The position numbers and the translations under genes are program-made. Positions 16,102-24,794 of a DNA stretch of 44,005 nt are shown piece by piece (positions within the stretch are counted from its first letter, which is position 1; every line of letters begins with the position of its first letter). A model generated the notes under the pieces. The model was not told the DNA's origin, did not search any database, and saw nothing but the letters and a program-made list of their open reading frames with translations. The DNA comes from Mycobacterium sp. (GTDB lineage: Bacteria; Actinomycetota; Actinomycetes; Mycobacteriales; Mycobacteriaceae), in assembly GCA_025965975.1 (NCBI GenBank), contig JAOPVX010000066.1:1-44005 (forward strand). Reading direction: 5' to 3'.

Positions 16102-17283
16102 ATGCGGATCAGTTATACCCCAGCTCAGGAGGAGCTGCGCCGCGAACTGCGGTCGTATTTCGCCGGGCTGATGACCCCCGAGCGCAGCGAGGCTCTCAGC
16201 TCGACGCTGGGCGAATACGGCACGGGCAATGTCTACCGGGAAACGGTTGCCCAGATGGGCAAGGACGGCTGGCTCACGCTGAGCTGGCCCACCGAGTACG
16301 GCGGTCAGGGCCGGCCGCCGATGGACCAGCTGATCTTCACCGACGAGGCCGCGGTCGCCGGCGCGCCGGTTCCGTTCCTGACGATCAACAGCGTCGCGCC
16401 GACCATCATGGCGTTCGGCTCCGATGCGCAGAAGGATTTCTATCTGCCCAGGATCGCGTCCGGCGACCTGCATTTCGCGATCGGCTACTCCGAACCGGGC
16501 GCGGGCACCGATCTGGCCGCCCTGCGGACCACTGCAGTGCGCGACGGCGACGAGTACGTGGTCAACGGCCAGAAGATGTGGACCAGCCTCATCCAGTACG
16601 CCGACTACGTCTGGCTGGCCGTGCGCACCAACACCGAGGCCAAGAAGCACCGCGGCATCTCGATGCTGATCGTACCCACTGACGCGCCCGGCTTCTCCTG
16701 GACGCCGGTGCACACGATGGCTGGTCCGGACACCAGCGCGACCTACTACCAGGATGTCCGGGTTCCAGTGTCCAGCCGCGTCGGCGAGGAGAACGGCGGC
16801 TGGAAGCTGGTCACCAACCAGCTCAACCACGAACGCGTCGCGTTGGTGTCGGCCCAACCGATCTTCATGGCGCTCAACGGGGTCCGCGAATGGGCGCAGA
16901 ACACCAAGGATGCCCGTGGCGCGCGGCTGATCGACTCGGAATGGGTGCAGCTGAACCTGGCCCGCGTGCACGCCAAGGCCGAGGTGCTCAAGCTGATCAA
17001 CTGGGAACTGGCATCGACCGAGGATGCCGCTCCCTCGCCCGCCGACGCATCGGCCGCCAAGGTGTACGGCACCGAGCTGGCCACCGAGGCCTACCGATTG
17101 CTGATGGAGGTGCTTGGCACGGCGGGCACGCTCCGGTCGAAGTCCCCTGGCGCGCTGCTGCGCGGACGCGTCGAGAGGATGCACCGCAGCTGCCTGATTT
17201 TGACGTTCGGCGGCGGCACCAACGAGATTCAACGCGACATCATCGGAATGGTCGCGCTCGGCCTGCCCAGGGTCAACCGGTAA
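16102..17283 (+). CDS. fadE26: acyl-CoA dehydrogenase FadE26 (ChsE4)
   Basis: This 393-residue flavoenzyme is the larger half of the ChsE4-ChsE5 heterotetramer, which dehydrogenates the steroid side-chain CoA ester during beta-oxidation. The flavin-binding motif is GYSEPGAGTDLAA (128-140) with GQKMWTS (156-162). The glutamate in LNHERVAL (E244) is where I expect the catalytic base of this family. FGGGTNEIQRDIIG near the C-terminus is the conserved flavin/CoA segment. fadE27 follows after 8 bases, consistent with subunits made together. The ATG lies 44 bases after the KstR box. Confidence 0.92.
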   Translation: MRISYTPAQEELRRELRSYFAGLMTPERSEALSSTLGEYGTGNVYRETVAQMGKDGWLTLSWPTEYGGQGRPPMDQLIFTDEAAVAGAPVPFLTINSVAPTIMAFGSDAQKDFYLPRIASGDLHFAIGYSEPGAGTDLAALRTTAVRDGDEYVVNGQKMWTSLIQYADYVWLAVRTNTEAKKHRGISMLIVPTDAPGFSWTPVHTMAGPDTSATYYQDVRVPVSSRVGEENGGWKLVTNQLNHERVALVSAQPIFMALNGVREWAQNTKDARGARLIDSEWVQLNLARVHAKAEVLKLINWELASTEDAAPSPADASAAKVYGTELATEAYRLLMEVLGTAGTLRSKSPGALLRGRVERMHRSCLILTFGGGTNEIQRDIIGMVALGLPRVNR

Positions 17284-17291
17284 GGAACATC

Positions 17292-18413
17292 ATGGATTTC
17301 ACGACAACCGAAGCCGCGGACGATCTGGGCGGCCTGGCCCGCACCATCACTGAATCTGTCTGCACTGCCGAACACCAGCGGAAGCTCGACGGGCTGGAGG
17401 GACGTGTCGACCGCGACCTGTGGGGCAAGCTGATCGAGGCCGACATCCTGTCCACCGCCGCGCCGGAATCATTGGGCGGCGGCGGTTTCGGAGTACTCGA
17501 GCAGGTGGCGGTGCTGGTGGCGCTGGGCCGTCAGCTCGCCGCGGTGCCCTACCTGGAGTCGGTGGTGCTCGGCGCGGGGGCGCTGGCGAAGTTCGGCTCC
17601 GAGTCGCTGCAGCGGGAGTGGGCGGCGCCCGCGATCAACGGGGAGAAGATCCTCGCGGTGGCGCTCGACGGCGAGATGGGCCAGGGTCCGGTGCGGGCGA
17701 CGGCAAACGGAGCCGCGGAAGCGGCGACATCCGGCGCGAGCGGCGGGTTTCGTTTAACCGGCTCGCGCACGCAGATCGCGTACGGCCCGGTCGCTGACGC
17801 ATTCCTGGTTCCCGCCGAGACGGATTCGGGCACGAAGGTTTTCCTGATCGCGGCGGACGACCCTGGCGTGACGGTCAGCGCGCTTGACACCACTGGGCAC
17901 GGCAGCGTCGGGCATCTCGACCTGCGCGGCGTCGAGGCGGATCGCGTTGTCGGTGGCGACGATGTCGTCGCCTGGCTCACCACACACGGCGACCTGGGCC
18001 GCAGCGCATATCAGCTCGGCGTGCTCGAGCGGGCGCTGGAGCTCACATCGGAGTACGCGCGCGAGCGTGAGCAGTTCGACCGGCCGATCGGCAGCTTCCA
18101 GGCCGTCTCATCGCGGCTGGCCGACGGGTACATCGACGTCAAGGGACTGCGGCTGACGGTGACCCAGGCGGCGTGGCGATTGTCGGAAGATCTACCGGCA
18201 GACATCGAGGTCGGCACGGCCGCGTTCTGGGCGGCAGACGCCGGACATCGCGTGGCGCACACCACCGTTCACGTGCATGGCGGCGTCGGGATCGACATAG
18301 ACCATCCGGTTCACCGTTACTTCCTGGCGGCCAAGCAAACGGAGTTCGCGGTCGGCAGCGCGACCGGGCAGCTGCTGCGCATCGGCCGTGAGCTGGCCGA
18401 CACACCCGCCTGA
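17292..18413 (+). CDS. fadE27: acyl-CoA dehydrogenase FadE27 (ChsE5), partner of FadE26
   Basis: This encodes 373 residues from the ATG at 17292, with GGAAC just upstream. It has the acyl-CoA dehydrogenase fold (EYAREREQFDRPIGSFQA and HVHGGVGIDIDHPVHRYF in the C-terminal domain), but the flavin-binding loop is degenerate and no clear catalytic glutamate matches that of FadE26. This fits the known division of work in actinobacterial steroid ACADs, where two unlike subunits build one FAD site. The upstream open extension of this frame lies within fadE26 and is a shadow. Confidence 0.92.
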   Translation: MDFTTTEAADDLGGLARTITESVCTAEHQRKLDGLEGRVDRDLWGKLIEADILSTAAPESLGGGGFGVLEQVAVLVALGRQLAAVPYLESVVLGAGALAKFGSESLQREWAAPAINGEKILAVALDGEMGQGPVRATANGAAEAATSGASGGFRLTGSRTQIAYGPVADAFLVPAETDSGTKVFLIAADDPGVTVSALDTTGHGSVGHLDLRGVEADRVVGGDDVVAWLTTHGDLGRSAYQLGVLERALELTSEYAREREQFDRPIGSFQAVSSRLADGYIDVKGLRLTVTQAAWRLSEDLPADIEVGTAAFWAADAGHRVAHTTVHVHGGVGIDIDHPVHRYFLAAKQTEFAVGSATGQLLRIGRELADTPA

Positions 18414-18414
18414 T

Positions 18415-18447
18415 CAGCGATGAGCGCTCGCGCGAAGAGCAGACGGC
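18415..18447 (+). repeat. dispersed short repeat, copy A, between fadE27 and fadD17
   Basis: This 33-base stretch contains GATGAGC, a 7-base GC-rich middle, then CGAAGAGCAGAC. It closely resembles the two tandem units inside fadD17 (18524-18589) and the copy at 31100-31123. The fadD17 TTG start follows directly, and the GAAGAG within the repeat sits where its ribosome-binding site should be. Confidence 0.6.
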
Positions 18448-18448
18448 G

Positions 18449-20020
18449 TTGAGCGAGGGTCTGCCGACAGTCACCGGCCTGCTGACGCCGCTTGTCGGGG
18501 TTCACGATCGGGGCGTGTACTTCGCCGATGAGCCTCTTGGGCGAAGAGGAGACAACGCCGATGAGCCTCGTGGGCGAAGAGGAGACCACAGAGACTCCTT
18601 CATCAGCTGGCGTGCCCATATCGGGCACGGCGCCGCGATCGCTGCCGCCTTGAAGGCTCGTCTGGATCCCGAGCGCCCGCCGCACGTCGGGGTGTTGCTG
18701 CAGAACACCCCGGTCTTCTCGGCGGTTCTGGTCGCCGCCGCCCTTACGGGCATCGTGCCGGTGGGGCTGAACCCGGTTCGACGGGGCGCGGCGCTGGCCC
18801 GCGACGTCACGCACGCGGATTGTCAGGTGGTGCTGGCTGATTCGGCATCGGCAACGGCCCTCGACGTCGACTACATCGACATCGATTCGCCGCAGTGGGC
18901 GGCCGAGGTGGCCGAGCACAAGGACGTGCCGGTGGTCGCGTACGACGCCGATCCGAGCGACCTGTTCATGTTGATCTACACGTCGGGCACCAGCGGTGAA
19001 CCCAAGGCGGTGAAGTGCAGCCAGGGCAAGGTCGCGATCGCAGGCGTCACGATGACGCAACGCTTCTCGCTGGGACCCGACGACGTCTGTTATGTGTCGA
19101 TGCCGTTGTTCCATTCCAATGCGGTGCTTGTCGGCTGGGCGGTAGCGCTCGGGTGCAGGGGCTCACTTGTGTTGCGGCGCAAGTTCTCTGCATCGCAGTT
19201 CCTCCCGGACGTCCGGCAGTACGGCGCGACGTATGCGAACTATGTCGGCAAGCCGTTGTCCTACGTGCTCGCCACACCCGAGCGTGCCGACGACGCGGAC
19301 AACCCGCTGCGGGCCGTCTACGGCAACGAGGGCGCACCCGCCGACGTCGAGCGGTTCGCCAGCCGGTTCGACACCGAGGTGATGGACGGGTTCGGGTCGA
19401 CAGAGGGCGGGATCGCGCTCAGCCGCACACCGGATACCCCGCCCGGTGCGCTCGGCCCGCTGCCAGAAGGCACCGAGATCGTCGACGTGGAAACCGGTGA
19501 GCCGTGCCCGCCCTGGGTTACCGGTGAGCTGGTAAACGTCTCGGACGCAGGGCGTTTCGAGGGTTACTACAACGACCCCGATGCCGAGGCCGAGCGGATG
19601 CGCGGCGGTAGGTACCACAGCGGGGACCTTGCCTACCGCGACGAGAACGGCTACGCCTACTTCGCCGGCAGGCTCGGCGACTGGATGCGCGTCGACGGCG
19701 AGAACCTCGGGTCGGCACCGATCGAACGGGTGCTGCTGCGCCATCCCGACGTGGTCGAGGTGGCGGTGTACGGAATCCCCGCTCCCGATGTCGGCGATCA
19801 GGTGATGGCCGCGTTGGTGCTAACGGGCGGCGCGGAGTTCGATGCCGAGAAGTTCGTTGCCTTCCTGGCCGAGCAGCCCGATCTCGGGCCCAAGCAGTGG
19901 CCGTCGTTCGTGCGTGTCGGCGCCGAGCTGCCGCGGACCGAGACATTCAAGGTGATCAAGCGCCAGCTGTCCGCCGAGGGCACCGAGTGTGCCGACCCGG
20001 TGTGGCCGATCGCGCGTTAG
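18449..20020 (+). CDS. fadD17: acyl-CoA synthetase FadD17 with in-frame repeat insertion
   Basis: This 523-residue AMP-forming ligase activates fatty or steroid side-chain acids as CoA thioesters. YTSGTSGEPKAVK (177-189) is the P-loop, GFGSTEGG the acyl/AMP segment, YHSGDLAY the hinge-domain aspartate, and K501 in TETFKVIK fits the catalytic lysine. The start is TTG at 18449 (MSEGLPTVTGLLTPL), which agrees with the M. tuberculosis N-terminus as I recall it. Residues 26-48 are odd: two 11-residue units (ADEPLGRRGDN, ADEPRGRRGDH) sit between GVYF and DSFISWR, where the M. tuberculosis protein continues directly. It is the third gene of the fadE26-fadE27-fadD17 operon. Confidence 0.9.
   Translation: MSEGLPTVTGLLTPLVGVHDRGVYFADEPLGRRGDNADEPRGRRGDHRDSFISWRAHIGHGAAIAAALKARLDPERPPHVGVLLQNTPVFSAVLVAAALTGIVPVGLNPVRRGAALARDVTHADCQVVLADSASATALDVDYIDIDSPQWAAEVAEHKDVPVVAYDADPSDLFMLIYTSGTSGEPKAVKCSQGKVAIAGVTMTQRFSLGPDDVCYVSMPLFHSNAVLVGWAVALGCRGSLVLRRKFSASQFLPDVRQYGATYANYVGKPLSYVLATPERADDADNPLRAVYGNEGAPADVERFASRFDTEVMDGFGSTEGGIALSRTPDTPPGALGPLPEGTEIVDVETGEPCPPWVTGELVNVSDAGRFEGYYNDPDAEAERMRGGRYHSGDLAYRDENGYAYFAGRLGDWMRVDGENLGSAPIERVLLRHPDVVEVAVYGIPAPDVGDQVMAALVLTGGAEFDAEKFVAFLAEQPDLGPKQWPSFVRVGAELPRTETFKVIKRQLSAEGTECADPVWPIAR
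18524..18589 (+). repeat. 33-bp tandem duplication inside fadD17
   Basis: There are two adjacent 33-base units, 18524-18556 and 18557-18589, differing at only four positions. Each holds GATGAGC, an 8-base middle and CGAAGAGGAGAC, so each is related to the intergenic repeat 80 bases upstream. Because 33 is a multiple of three, each unit adds 11 residues without shifting the frame. The sequence reads as a mobile or slippage-expanded repeat tolerated in a surface segment of the enzyme. Confidence 0.8.
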
Positions 20021-20260
20021 GGCGCTCGGCGGGGCGCTGTCGTGAAGAAGTCGGACACATCGTCACATGTGCCGGTGGCCCTCTGGACTCGCAGAGCAAA
20101 CCATCTCGGGTAAGTCCACCCGTATCCGGTTCGAAAGAATAAGTTGATCTACTCACCCTGCATAAGCGCACTTTGCACTTCGCTTCGCTACGGCGTCCCA
20201 TCGAACACAGTTGCCGTCCACGGCAACGTAGCGAAAACAGCAGACTGACAGGAGTTATTG
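20021..20260. other. intergenic region between fadD17 and the lipoprotein gene
   Basis: This is 240 bases without a credible ORF. An imperfect inverted repeat at about 20053-20073 (GGACACAT then ATGTGCC) could end fadD17 transcription, but it lacks a U-tract. The promoter of the lipoprotein gene must lie in the AT-richer stretch 20120-20170; no convincing -10/-35 pair or KstR box was found there. Confidence 0.4.
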
Positions 20261-20980
20261 ATGAGACGAACGGCAATCTCCGGGGCAGCCGCCGTGACTG
20301 CGGCCCTTGCGATCGTGCTGTCCGGTTGCGGCTCAAACACCAAGACCGCACCCAGCACCTCCACGTCGGCGTCGAAGACCACGAGCGCGACGACGAGCGC
20401 CAAGGCCGCCCCGTCGTCAAAGCCCAAGGTGTCGCCGCGCCAAGGGGACTCGAGCGGACCGAACCCGACGATCGCCAGCTACATCCGGCAGAACAACATC
20501 CAGGAGACACCGGTCAAGATGGGTGATCCCGGATCACCGACCATCGATTTGCCGGTGCTCGATGGTTGGGAGCCTGCCGGCGAGGACACGCCGGATTGGG
20601 CCTACGGCGCGATCGTCTACACCGGCCCGGAGGGTGCCGAGTACACGCCTAGCATCGTCGCGCTGGTGTCGAAGCTGACCGGCAACGTCGACCCGCAGAA
20701 GATCATCGACCTGGCGCCGGGCGAGTTGCAGAACCTGCCTGGCTGGAAGGCAAGCAACGAGGGCCAGGCCAGCACACTGGGTCAGTACCCAGCCTTCCAG
20801 CTGGGCGGCACCTGGACGCAGGACGGCCAGACCAAGATCGTCGCGCAGAAGACGGTCGTGATCCCTGGCAATGGCGGCGTCTATGTCCTGCAGCTCAATG
20901 CAGATGGGCTCGAGGACCAGGGCGAGATCGTGGGCTCTGCAACCAACGTGATCGACGAACAGACGAAGATCACTCCCTGA
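20261..20980 (+). CDS. LpqN/LpqT-like secreted lipoprotein
   Basis: This encodes 239 residues from the ATG at 20261, which has AGGAG six bases upstream; a TTG one codon earlier is less likely. A lipoprotein signal peptide ends at the lipobox LSGC with C23. A low-complexity Ser/Thr/Ala/Lys linker (about 25-60) follows, then a globular domain (TIDLPVLDGWEPAGED, VALVSKLTGNVDPQKI, YVLQLNADGLEDQGEI) of the kind found in mycobacterial LpqN and LpqT lipoproteins. It is anchored to the outer face of the membrane. The role is unknown; there is no KstR box, so it may not belong to the sterol regulon. It fills a position where M. tuberculosis carries PE_PGRS genes. Confidence 0.8.
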   Translation: MRRTAISGAAAVTAALAIVLSGCGSNTKTAPSTSTSASKTTSATTSAKAAPSSKPKVSPRQGDSSGPNPTIASYIRQNNIQETPVKMGDPGSPTIDLPVLDGWEPAGEDTPDWAYGAIVYTGPEGAEYTPSIVALVSKLTGNVDPQKIIDLAPGELQNLPGWKASNEGQASTLGQYPAFQLGGTWTQDGQTKIVAQKTVVIPGNGGVYVLQLNADGLEDQGEIVGSATNVIDEQTKITP

Positions 20981-20992
20981 TGTCGCAAGGCC

Positions 20993-21029
20993 ACGCCGCC
21001 GGGGTGCACCCAATGCACTTCGGCGGCGT
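20993..21029. terminator. nested hairpin between convergent genes, likely bidirectional terminator
   Basis: ACGCCGCCG at 20993-21001 pairs perfectly with CGGCGGCGT at 21021-21029. Inside the loop GTGCA (21004-21008) pairs with TGCAC (21014-21018). It lies between the lipoprotein stop at 20980 and the convergent flavoprotein stop at 21059. There is no long U-tract, as is common for mycobacterial hairpin terminators. Confidence 0.7.
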
Positions 21030-21058
21030 TCGGCTATCTGGGCGCTAGTTGATGCAGA

Positions 21059-22180
21059 TCAGCTGTCGCGGATGCCATCCAGTCGCTGGGTGGCGTCATC
21101 GAAGCCCTTTACGAGTTCGGCGATGATGTCGGCGACGGGCCGGATCTCATTCATCCGGCCGACGATCTGGCCGACCGGCATCGCAACAGTATCGGGGTTG
21201 TCCGATTCGTTCATCCGCTGATGTGCCTCGCTGACGAGGATGTTCTGCAGCGGCATCGGCAACGGCTCGGGCGCATCCGGCGCGTCCCATGCGTCGGTCC
21301 AACGAGTCTTGAGCAGTCGCGCTGGCTTGCCCGTATAGATGCGGCGGCGCACCGTGTCGCTGGAATTCGCGCGCAGCAACGCTTCCTGGATCGTCGAAAC
21401 GCCGCTCGGCTTGCGGTGGCCGAGGTCGTATTCGGCGGAGGTGAGGAACGCCGAGCCCATCCACACGCCCTGTGCTCCGAGCGCCAGCGCGGCGGCCACC
21501 TGACGGCCGGTCCCGATGCCGCCAGCGGCGAGCACCGGCGCCTTACCACCCAGCGCGTCAACAATTTCCGGCCACAAAACCATCGACCCGATCTCGCCGG
21601 TGTGCCCGCCTGCCTCATGGCCCTGGGCCACGACGATGTCGACACCGCTCTCAACGTGGCGCTGCGCGTGCTTGGCGCTGCCGGCCAGCGCGGCCACCGG
21701 GACGCCAGCCTCGTGGGCCTGGTCGATGACGTCGGGGGGCGGTGAACCCAGGGCGTTGGCGATCAGCTTGATCGGATGTTTGAGCGCCACCTCGACGTGC
21801 GAGCGGGCGACCGAATGCAACCAGCCCAGCACGCCTTCGTTGCGCGCCTCGTCGTCGGGCAGCGGCGGAACGCCAAGATCGGCAAGGGTTTTGGCGACGA
21901 AGTCGCGGTGCGATTGCGGGATCACCTTGTTGATGTCGACCGAGGTGCCCTCGGTAGGCATCTTGGCGGGCATGACGATGTCGACGCCATACGGGCTGCC
22001 GTCGGTGTTCTCGTCCATCCAGTGCAGGACGTTTTCGAGGTCGTCGGCGTCGTTGAACCGGACGCAGCCGAGGACGCCGAGCCCGCCTGCCTTGGTGACC
22101 GCGGCGGCGACCTTCTCCGATGGGGTGAAGACGAAGATCGGATAGTCGATGCCGAAGCGGTCACACAGCTCGGTTCTCAT
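21059..22180 (-). CDS. nitronate monooxygenase-family flavoprotein (NPD-like) coupled to fadD19
   Basis: This is a 373-residue TIM-barrel FMN protein of the 2-nitropropane dioxygenase family. GHEAGGH (187-193) carries the active-site histidine region, AAGGIGTG (218-225) the phosphate-binding loop, and MGSAFL (241-246) the end of the flavin site. The family includes nitronate oxidases and FMN-dependent enoyl reductases (FabK type). Its ATG overlaps the fadD19 stop by one base (TGATG), so it is made with a steroid side-chain CoA ligase under a KstR promoter; an enoyl-CoA or sterol-related substrate is therefore more likely than a nitroalkane. M. tuberculosis has a related protein, Rv3553, in its KstR regulon, but not at this position. 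Confidence 0.85.
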   Translation of the reverse strand: MRTELCDRFGIDYPIFVFTPSEKVAAAVTKAGGLGVLGCVRFNDADDLENVLHWMDENTDGSPYGVDIVMPAKMPTEGTSVDINKVIPQSHRDFVAKTLADLGVPPLPDDEARNEGVLGWLHSVARSHVEVALKHPIKLIANALGSPPPDVIDQAHEAGVPVAALAGSAKHAQRHVESGVDIVVAQGHEAGGHTGEIGSMVLWPEIVDALGGKAPVLAAGGIGTGRQVAAALALGAQGVWMGSAFLTSAEYDLGHRKPSGVSTIQEALLRANSSDTVRRRIYTGKPARLLKTRWTDAWDAPDAPEPLPMPLQNILVSEAHQRMNESDNPDTVAMPVGQIVGRMNEIRPVADIIAELVKGFDDATQRLDGIRDS

Positions 22181-23841
22181 CAGGTTGGCGTTCCCACATG
22201 GTTGGCGTGCACGTCGTCGGCGGGCCGCTCCTCGGTCTGGTCCTTGGCCCAGCGGTAGTCGGGCTTGCCTGCCGGTGACCGCTTCACCTCATCGACGAAC
22301 CAAAGGCTGCGCGGCACTTTGTATCCGGCGATCTCGGAGCGCACGAACGCGTCGAGTTCAGCCAGCGTCGGTTGCGCGCCTTCTCGCGGCTGCACGACGG
22401 CGGCCACGTGCTGACCGAAGCGCGGGTCAGGCACGCCGACCACCAGCGCGTCGAACACGTCGGGATGGCCCTTGAGCGCGGCTTCCACCTCTTCTGGGTA
22501 GATCTTCTCGCCGCCGCTGTTGATCGACACCGAACCGCGGCCCAGCATCGTGACCGAGCCGTCCTCCTCGACCTCGGCGTAGTCACCGGGGATCGCATAG
22601 CGCACGCCGTTGAAGGTCTTGAACGTCTCGGCGGTCTTCTTCTCGTCCTTGTAGTAGCCGACCGGGATGTTGCCCTTCTTCGCGATGACACCTCGCACAC
22701 CGGAGCCGGGCTTGACCTCGTTGCCGTGTTCGTCGAGGACGACCGTGCGGTGATCGATCGTCACGCGCGGTCCGCCCATGTGGTGCTCGCCCTTGGCGAC
22801 GATGCTGGTGCCGCCGAATCCGGTTTCCGACGAGCCGATCGAGTCGGTAATGACCCGGTTGGGCAGCAGTTCGAGCAGCTTCTCCTTGATGCTCGTCGAG
22901 AACAGCGCGGCGGTGCTGGCCAGCAGGAACAGCGACGACAGGTCGTAGTCCTCGCCCTTGTCGTGCGCGGCCTGCAGCGCGTCGAGCAGCGGCCGGGCCA
23001 TCGCGTCGCCGGTGAAGAACAGCAGGTTCACCTTGTGTTCGTGAATCGCACGCCATACCTCGTCGGCGTTGAATTCCGGTGCCAGCACAGTGGTTTGGCC
23101 AGAGAAGATCGACATCCAGGTGGCCGACTGCGTGGCGCCGTGGATCATCGGCGGGATCGGGTAGCGGATCATCGGCGGGTTCGCCGCGGCCGCCTTGGCC
23201 AGGTCGTACTCGTCCTTGACGAATTCGCCGGTCGCAAAGTCGGTGCCACCGAACAGCACCCGGTAGATGTCCTCGTGACGCCACATCACGCCCTTGGGGA
23301 AACCGGTGGTCCCACCGGTGTAGAGCAGATAGATCTCGTCGGCGCTGCGCTCACCGAAGTCGCGTTCGGGTGAGCCCTGCTCCAACGCGCAGTAGAACTC
23401 GACGCCGCCGTAGCGCTGAAAGGCCTCATCTTTTACGTCACTACCGTCCTCGACCACCAGGGTCGTCTTGACGTTCGACGTCTCCGGCAGCACGTTGGCG
23501 ACACGGTCGGCATAGCGGCGCTCATGCACGAGGGCGACCATGTCGGAGTTCACGAACAGGTACTTCAGCTCGCCCTCGACGTAGCGGAAGTTGACGTTGA
23601 CCAGGATGGCGCCGGCCTTGACGATGCCGAGCATCGCGATCACGATCTCGATGCGGTTGCGGCAGTACAGCCCGACCTTGTCGTCCTTCTTGACACCCCG
23701 GTCGATGAGGTAGTGGGCGAGGCGGTTGGCCTTCTCCTCCAGCTGTCCATAGGTGATCTGCTCGTCTGCGCAGATCAAGGCGACACGGTCAGGCACAGCG
23801 TCGATGGCGTGCTCGGCAAGATCGGCAATATTCAGGGCCAC
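22180..23841 (-). CDS. fadD19: steroid side-chain acyl-CoA synthetase FadD19
   Basis: This 553-residue AMP-forming ligase is the orthologue of Rv3515c, which activates the C27-type side-chain carboxylate of 3-oxo-cholestenoate and is needed for C24-branched sterol breakdown in Rhodococcus. YTGGTTGFPKG (174-184) is the P-loop, SSETGFGG the acyl-AMP segment, and K526 in SPAGKPDYRW the C-terminal catalytic lysine. The start is GTG at 23839-23841, with no ribosome-binding site. The KstR box lies only 10 bases upstream, and the TAATTT between them fits a -10 element for a leaderless mRNA. The flavoprotein gene follows with a 1-base overlap. Confidence 0.93.
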   Translation of the reverse strand: MALNIADLAEHAIDAVPDRVALICADEQITYGQLEEKANRLAHYLIDRGVKKDDKVGLYCRNRIEIVIAMLGIVKAGAILVNVNFRYVEGELKYLFVNSDMVALVHERRYADRVANVLPETSNVKTTLVVEDGSDVKDEAFQRYGGVEFYCALEQGSPERDFGERSADEIYLLYTGGTTGFPKGVMWRHEDIYRVLFGGTDFATGEFVKDEYDLAKAAAANPPMIRYPIPPMIHGATQSATWMSIFSGQTTVLAPEFNADEVWRAIHEHKVNLLFFTGDAMARPLLDALQAAHDKGEDYDLSSLFLLASTAALFSTSIKEKLLELLPNRVITDSIGSSETGFGGTSIVAKGEHHMGGPRVTIDHRTVVLDEHGNEVKPGSGVRGVIAKKGNIPVGYYKDEKKTAETFKTFNGVRYAIPGDYAEVEEDGSVTMLGRGSVSINSGGEKIYPEEVEAALKGHPDVFDALVVGVPDPRFGQHVAAVVQPREGAQPTLAELDAFVRSEIAGYKVPRSLWFVDEVKRSPAGKPDYRWAKDQTEERPADDVHANHVGTPT

Positions 23842-23851
23842 GGCCCTAAAT

Positions 23852-23865
23852 TAGAACGTGTTACA
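23852..23865. promoter_or_regulatory. KstR operator-like site 4 (fadD19 / echA19)
   Basis: TAGAACGTGTTACA is an exact match to TnnAACnnGTTnnA between divergent fadD19 and echA19. On the minus strand the box ends in TA, the first two bases of TAATTT; on the plus strand its end forms TACATT. Both are -10-like and point outward, so one operator probably overlaps two promoters. Confidence 0.9.
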
Positions 23866-23909
23866 TTTTCTGACAAGTCTGTGGCGACGACGCAGGAAGG
23901 CGGACACCC

Positions 23910-24722
23910 GTGAGCGGTGCTGACTCTAGTACTCCAACTGGTCCCGACGCCCTCATTGAGCAGCGCGGACACACTCTGATCCTCACGCTGAACCGGCCAG
24001 AGGCGCGCAACGCACTTTCGACCGAGATGCTCTCGATTATGGTCGAGGCGTGGGACCGGGTCGACAACGATTCCGAGATCAGATCGTGCATCCTGACCGG
24101 CGCAGGCGGGTACTTCTGCGCGGGCATGGATCTCAAGGCGGCGACGGCCAAGCCGCCGGGCGACTCGTTCAAGGACGGCAGCTACGACCCGTCCCGCATC
24201 GACTCGCTGCTCAAGGGCCGGCGGCTGACCAAACCGCTGATCGCGGCGGTCGAGGGCCCGGCCATCGCGGGTGGCACCGAGATCCTGCAGGGCACCGACA
24301 TCCGCATCGCGGGTGAGAGCGCCAAGTTCGGCGTCTCCGAGGCCAAGTGGAGCCTGTACCCGATGGGCGGCTCAGCGGTGCGGCTGGTCCGCCAGATTCC
24401 CTACACGTTGGCGTGCGACATACTGCTGACCGGGCGTCACCTCACCGCCGCGGAAGCCAAGGAGATGGGCCTGATCGGCTACGTCGTCCCTGACGGCACG
24501 GCGCTCGAGAAGGCTTTGGAGATCGCCGAGGTGATCAATAAGAACGGACCGCTTGCGGTGCAGGCGATCCTGAGGACGATCCACGAGACCGAGGGCATGC
24601 ATGAGGACGACGCCTTCAAGATCGACACCAAGATCGGCATCGAGGTGTTCGTCTCCGACGACGCCAAGGAAGGTCCGCTGGCGTTCAAGGAGAAGCGCGC
24701 GCCGAACTTCAAGCTGCGCTAG
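23910..24722 (+). CDS. echA19: enoyl-CoA hydratase EchA19 (steroid side chain)
   Basis: This 270-residue crotonase-fold enzyme is the orthologue of Rv3516, which hydrates steroid enoyl-CoA intermediates. FCAGMDLKA (69-77) supplies the first oxyanion-hole NH and AIAGGTEIL (118-126) the second. E124 and E144 (in SEAKW) occupy the two catalytic glutamate positions of classical hydratases, so hydration activity is expected. The start is GTG at 23910. M. tuberculosis has Rv3517 next; it is absent here and a hairpin follows directly. Confidence 0.92.
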   Translation: MSGADSSTPTGPDALIEQRGHTLILTLNRPEARNALSTEMLSIMVEAWDRVDNDSEIRSCILTGAGGYFCAGMDLKAATAKPPGDSFKDGSYDPSRIDSLLKGRRLTKPLIAAVEGPAIAGGTEILQGTDIRIAGESAKFGVSEAKWSLYPMGGSAVRLVRQIPYTLACDILLTGRHLTAAEAKEMGLIGYVVPDGTALEKALEIAEVINKNGPLAVQAILRTIHETEGMHEDDAFKIDTKIGIEVFVSDDAKEGPLAFKEKRAPNFKLR

Positions 24723-24784
24723 CGAGAACCGTAACGTCACGGCGGACAATCCGTCGATATTCCGCCGTAGCGTTACGGTTTCGC
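24722..24784. terminator. long hairpin between echA19 and cyp142, likely bidirectional terminator
   Basis: The left arm 24722-24746 (GCGAGAACCGTAACG then TCACGGCGGA) pairs with the right arm 24761-24784 (TCCGCCGTAGCG then TTACGGTTTCGC), with a single unpaired base, two mismatches and a 14-base loop. It starts at the last base of the echA19 stop and ends 11 bases before the cyp142 stop, so it can serve both convergent units. Confidence 0.75.
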
Positions 24785-24794
24785 GTGGCTGGCC

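Noticed and set aside
16890-17291. N-terminal extension of FadE27
   Set aside because: It overlaps the C-terminal third of fadE26 in another frame; the ATG at 17292 fits the family N-terminus.
18524-18589. CRISPR-like array
   Set aside because: Only two directly adjacent units without spacers, inside a coding gene; it is a tandem duplication.
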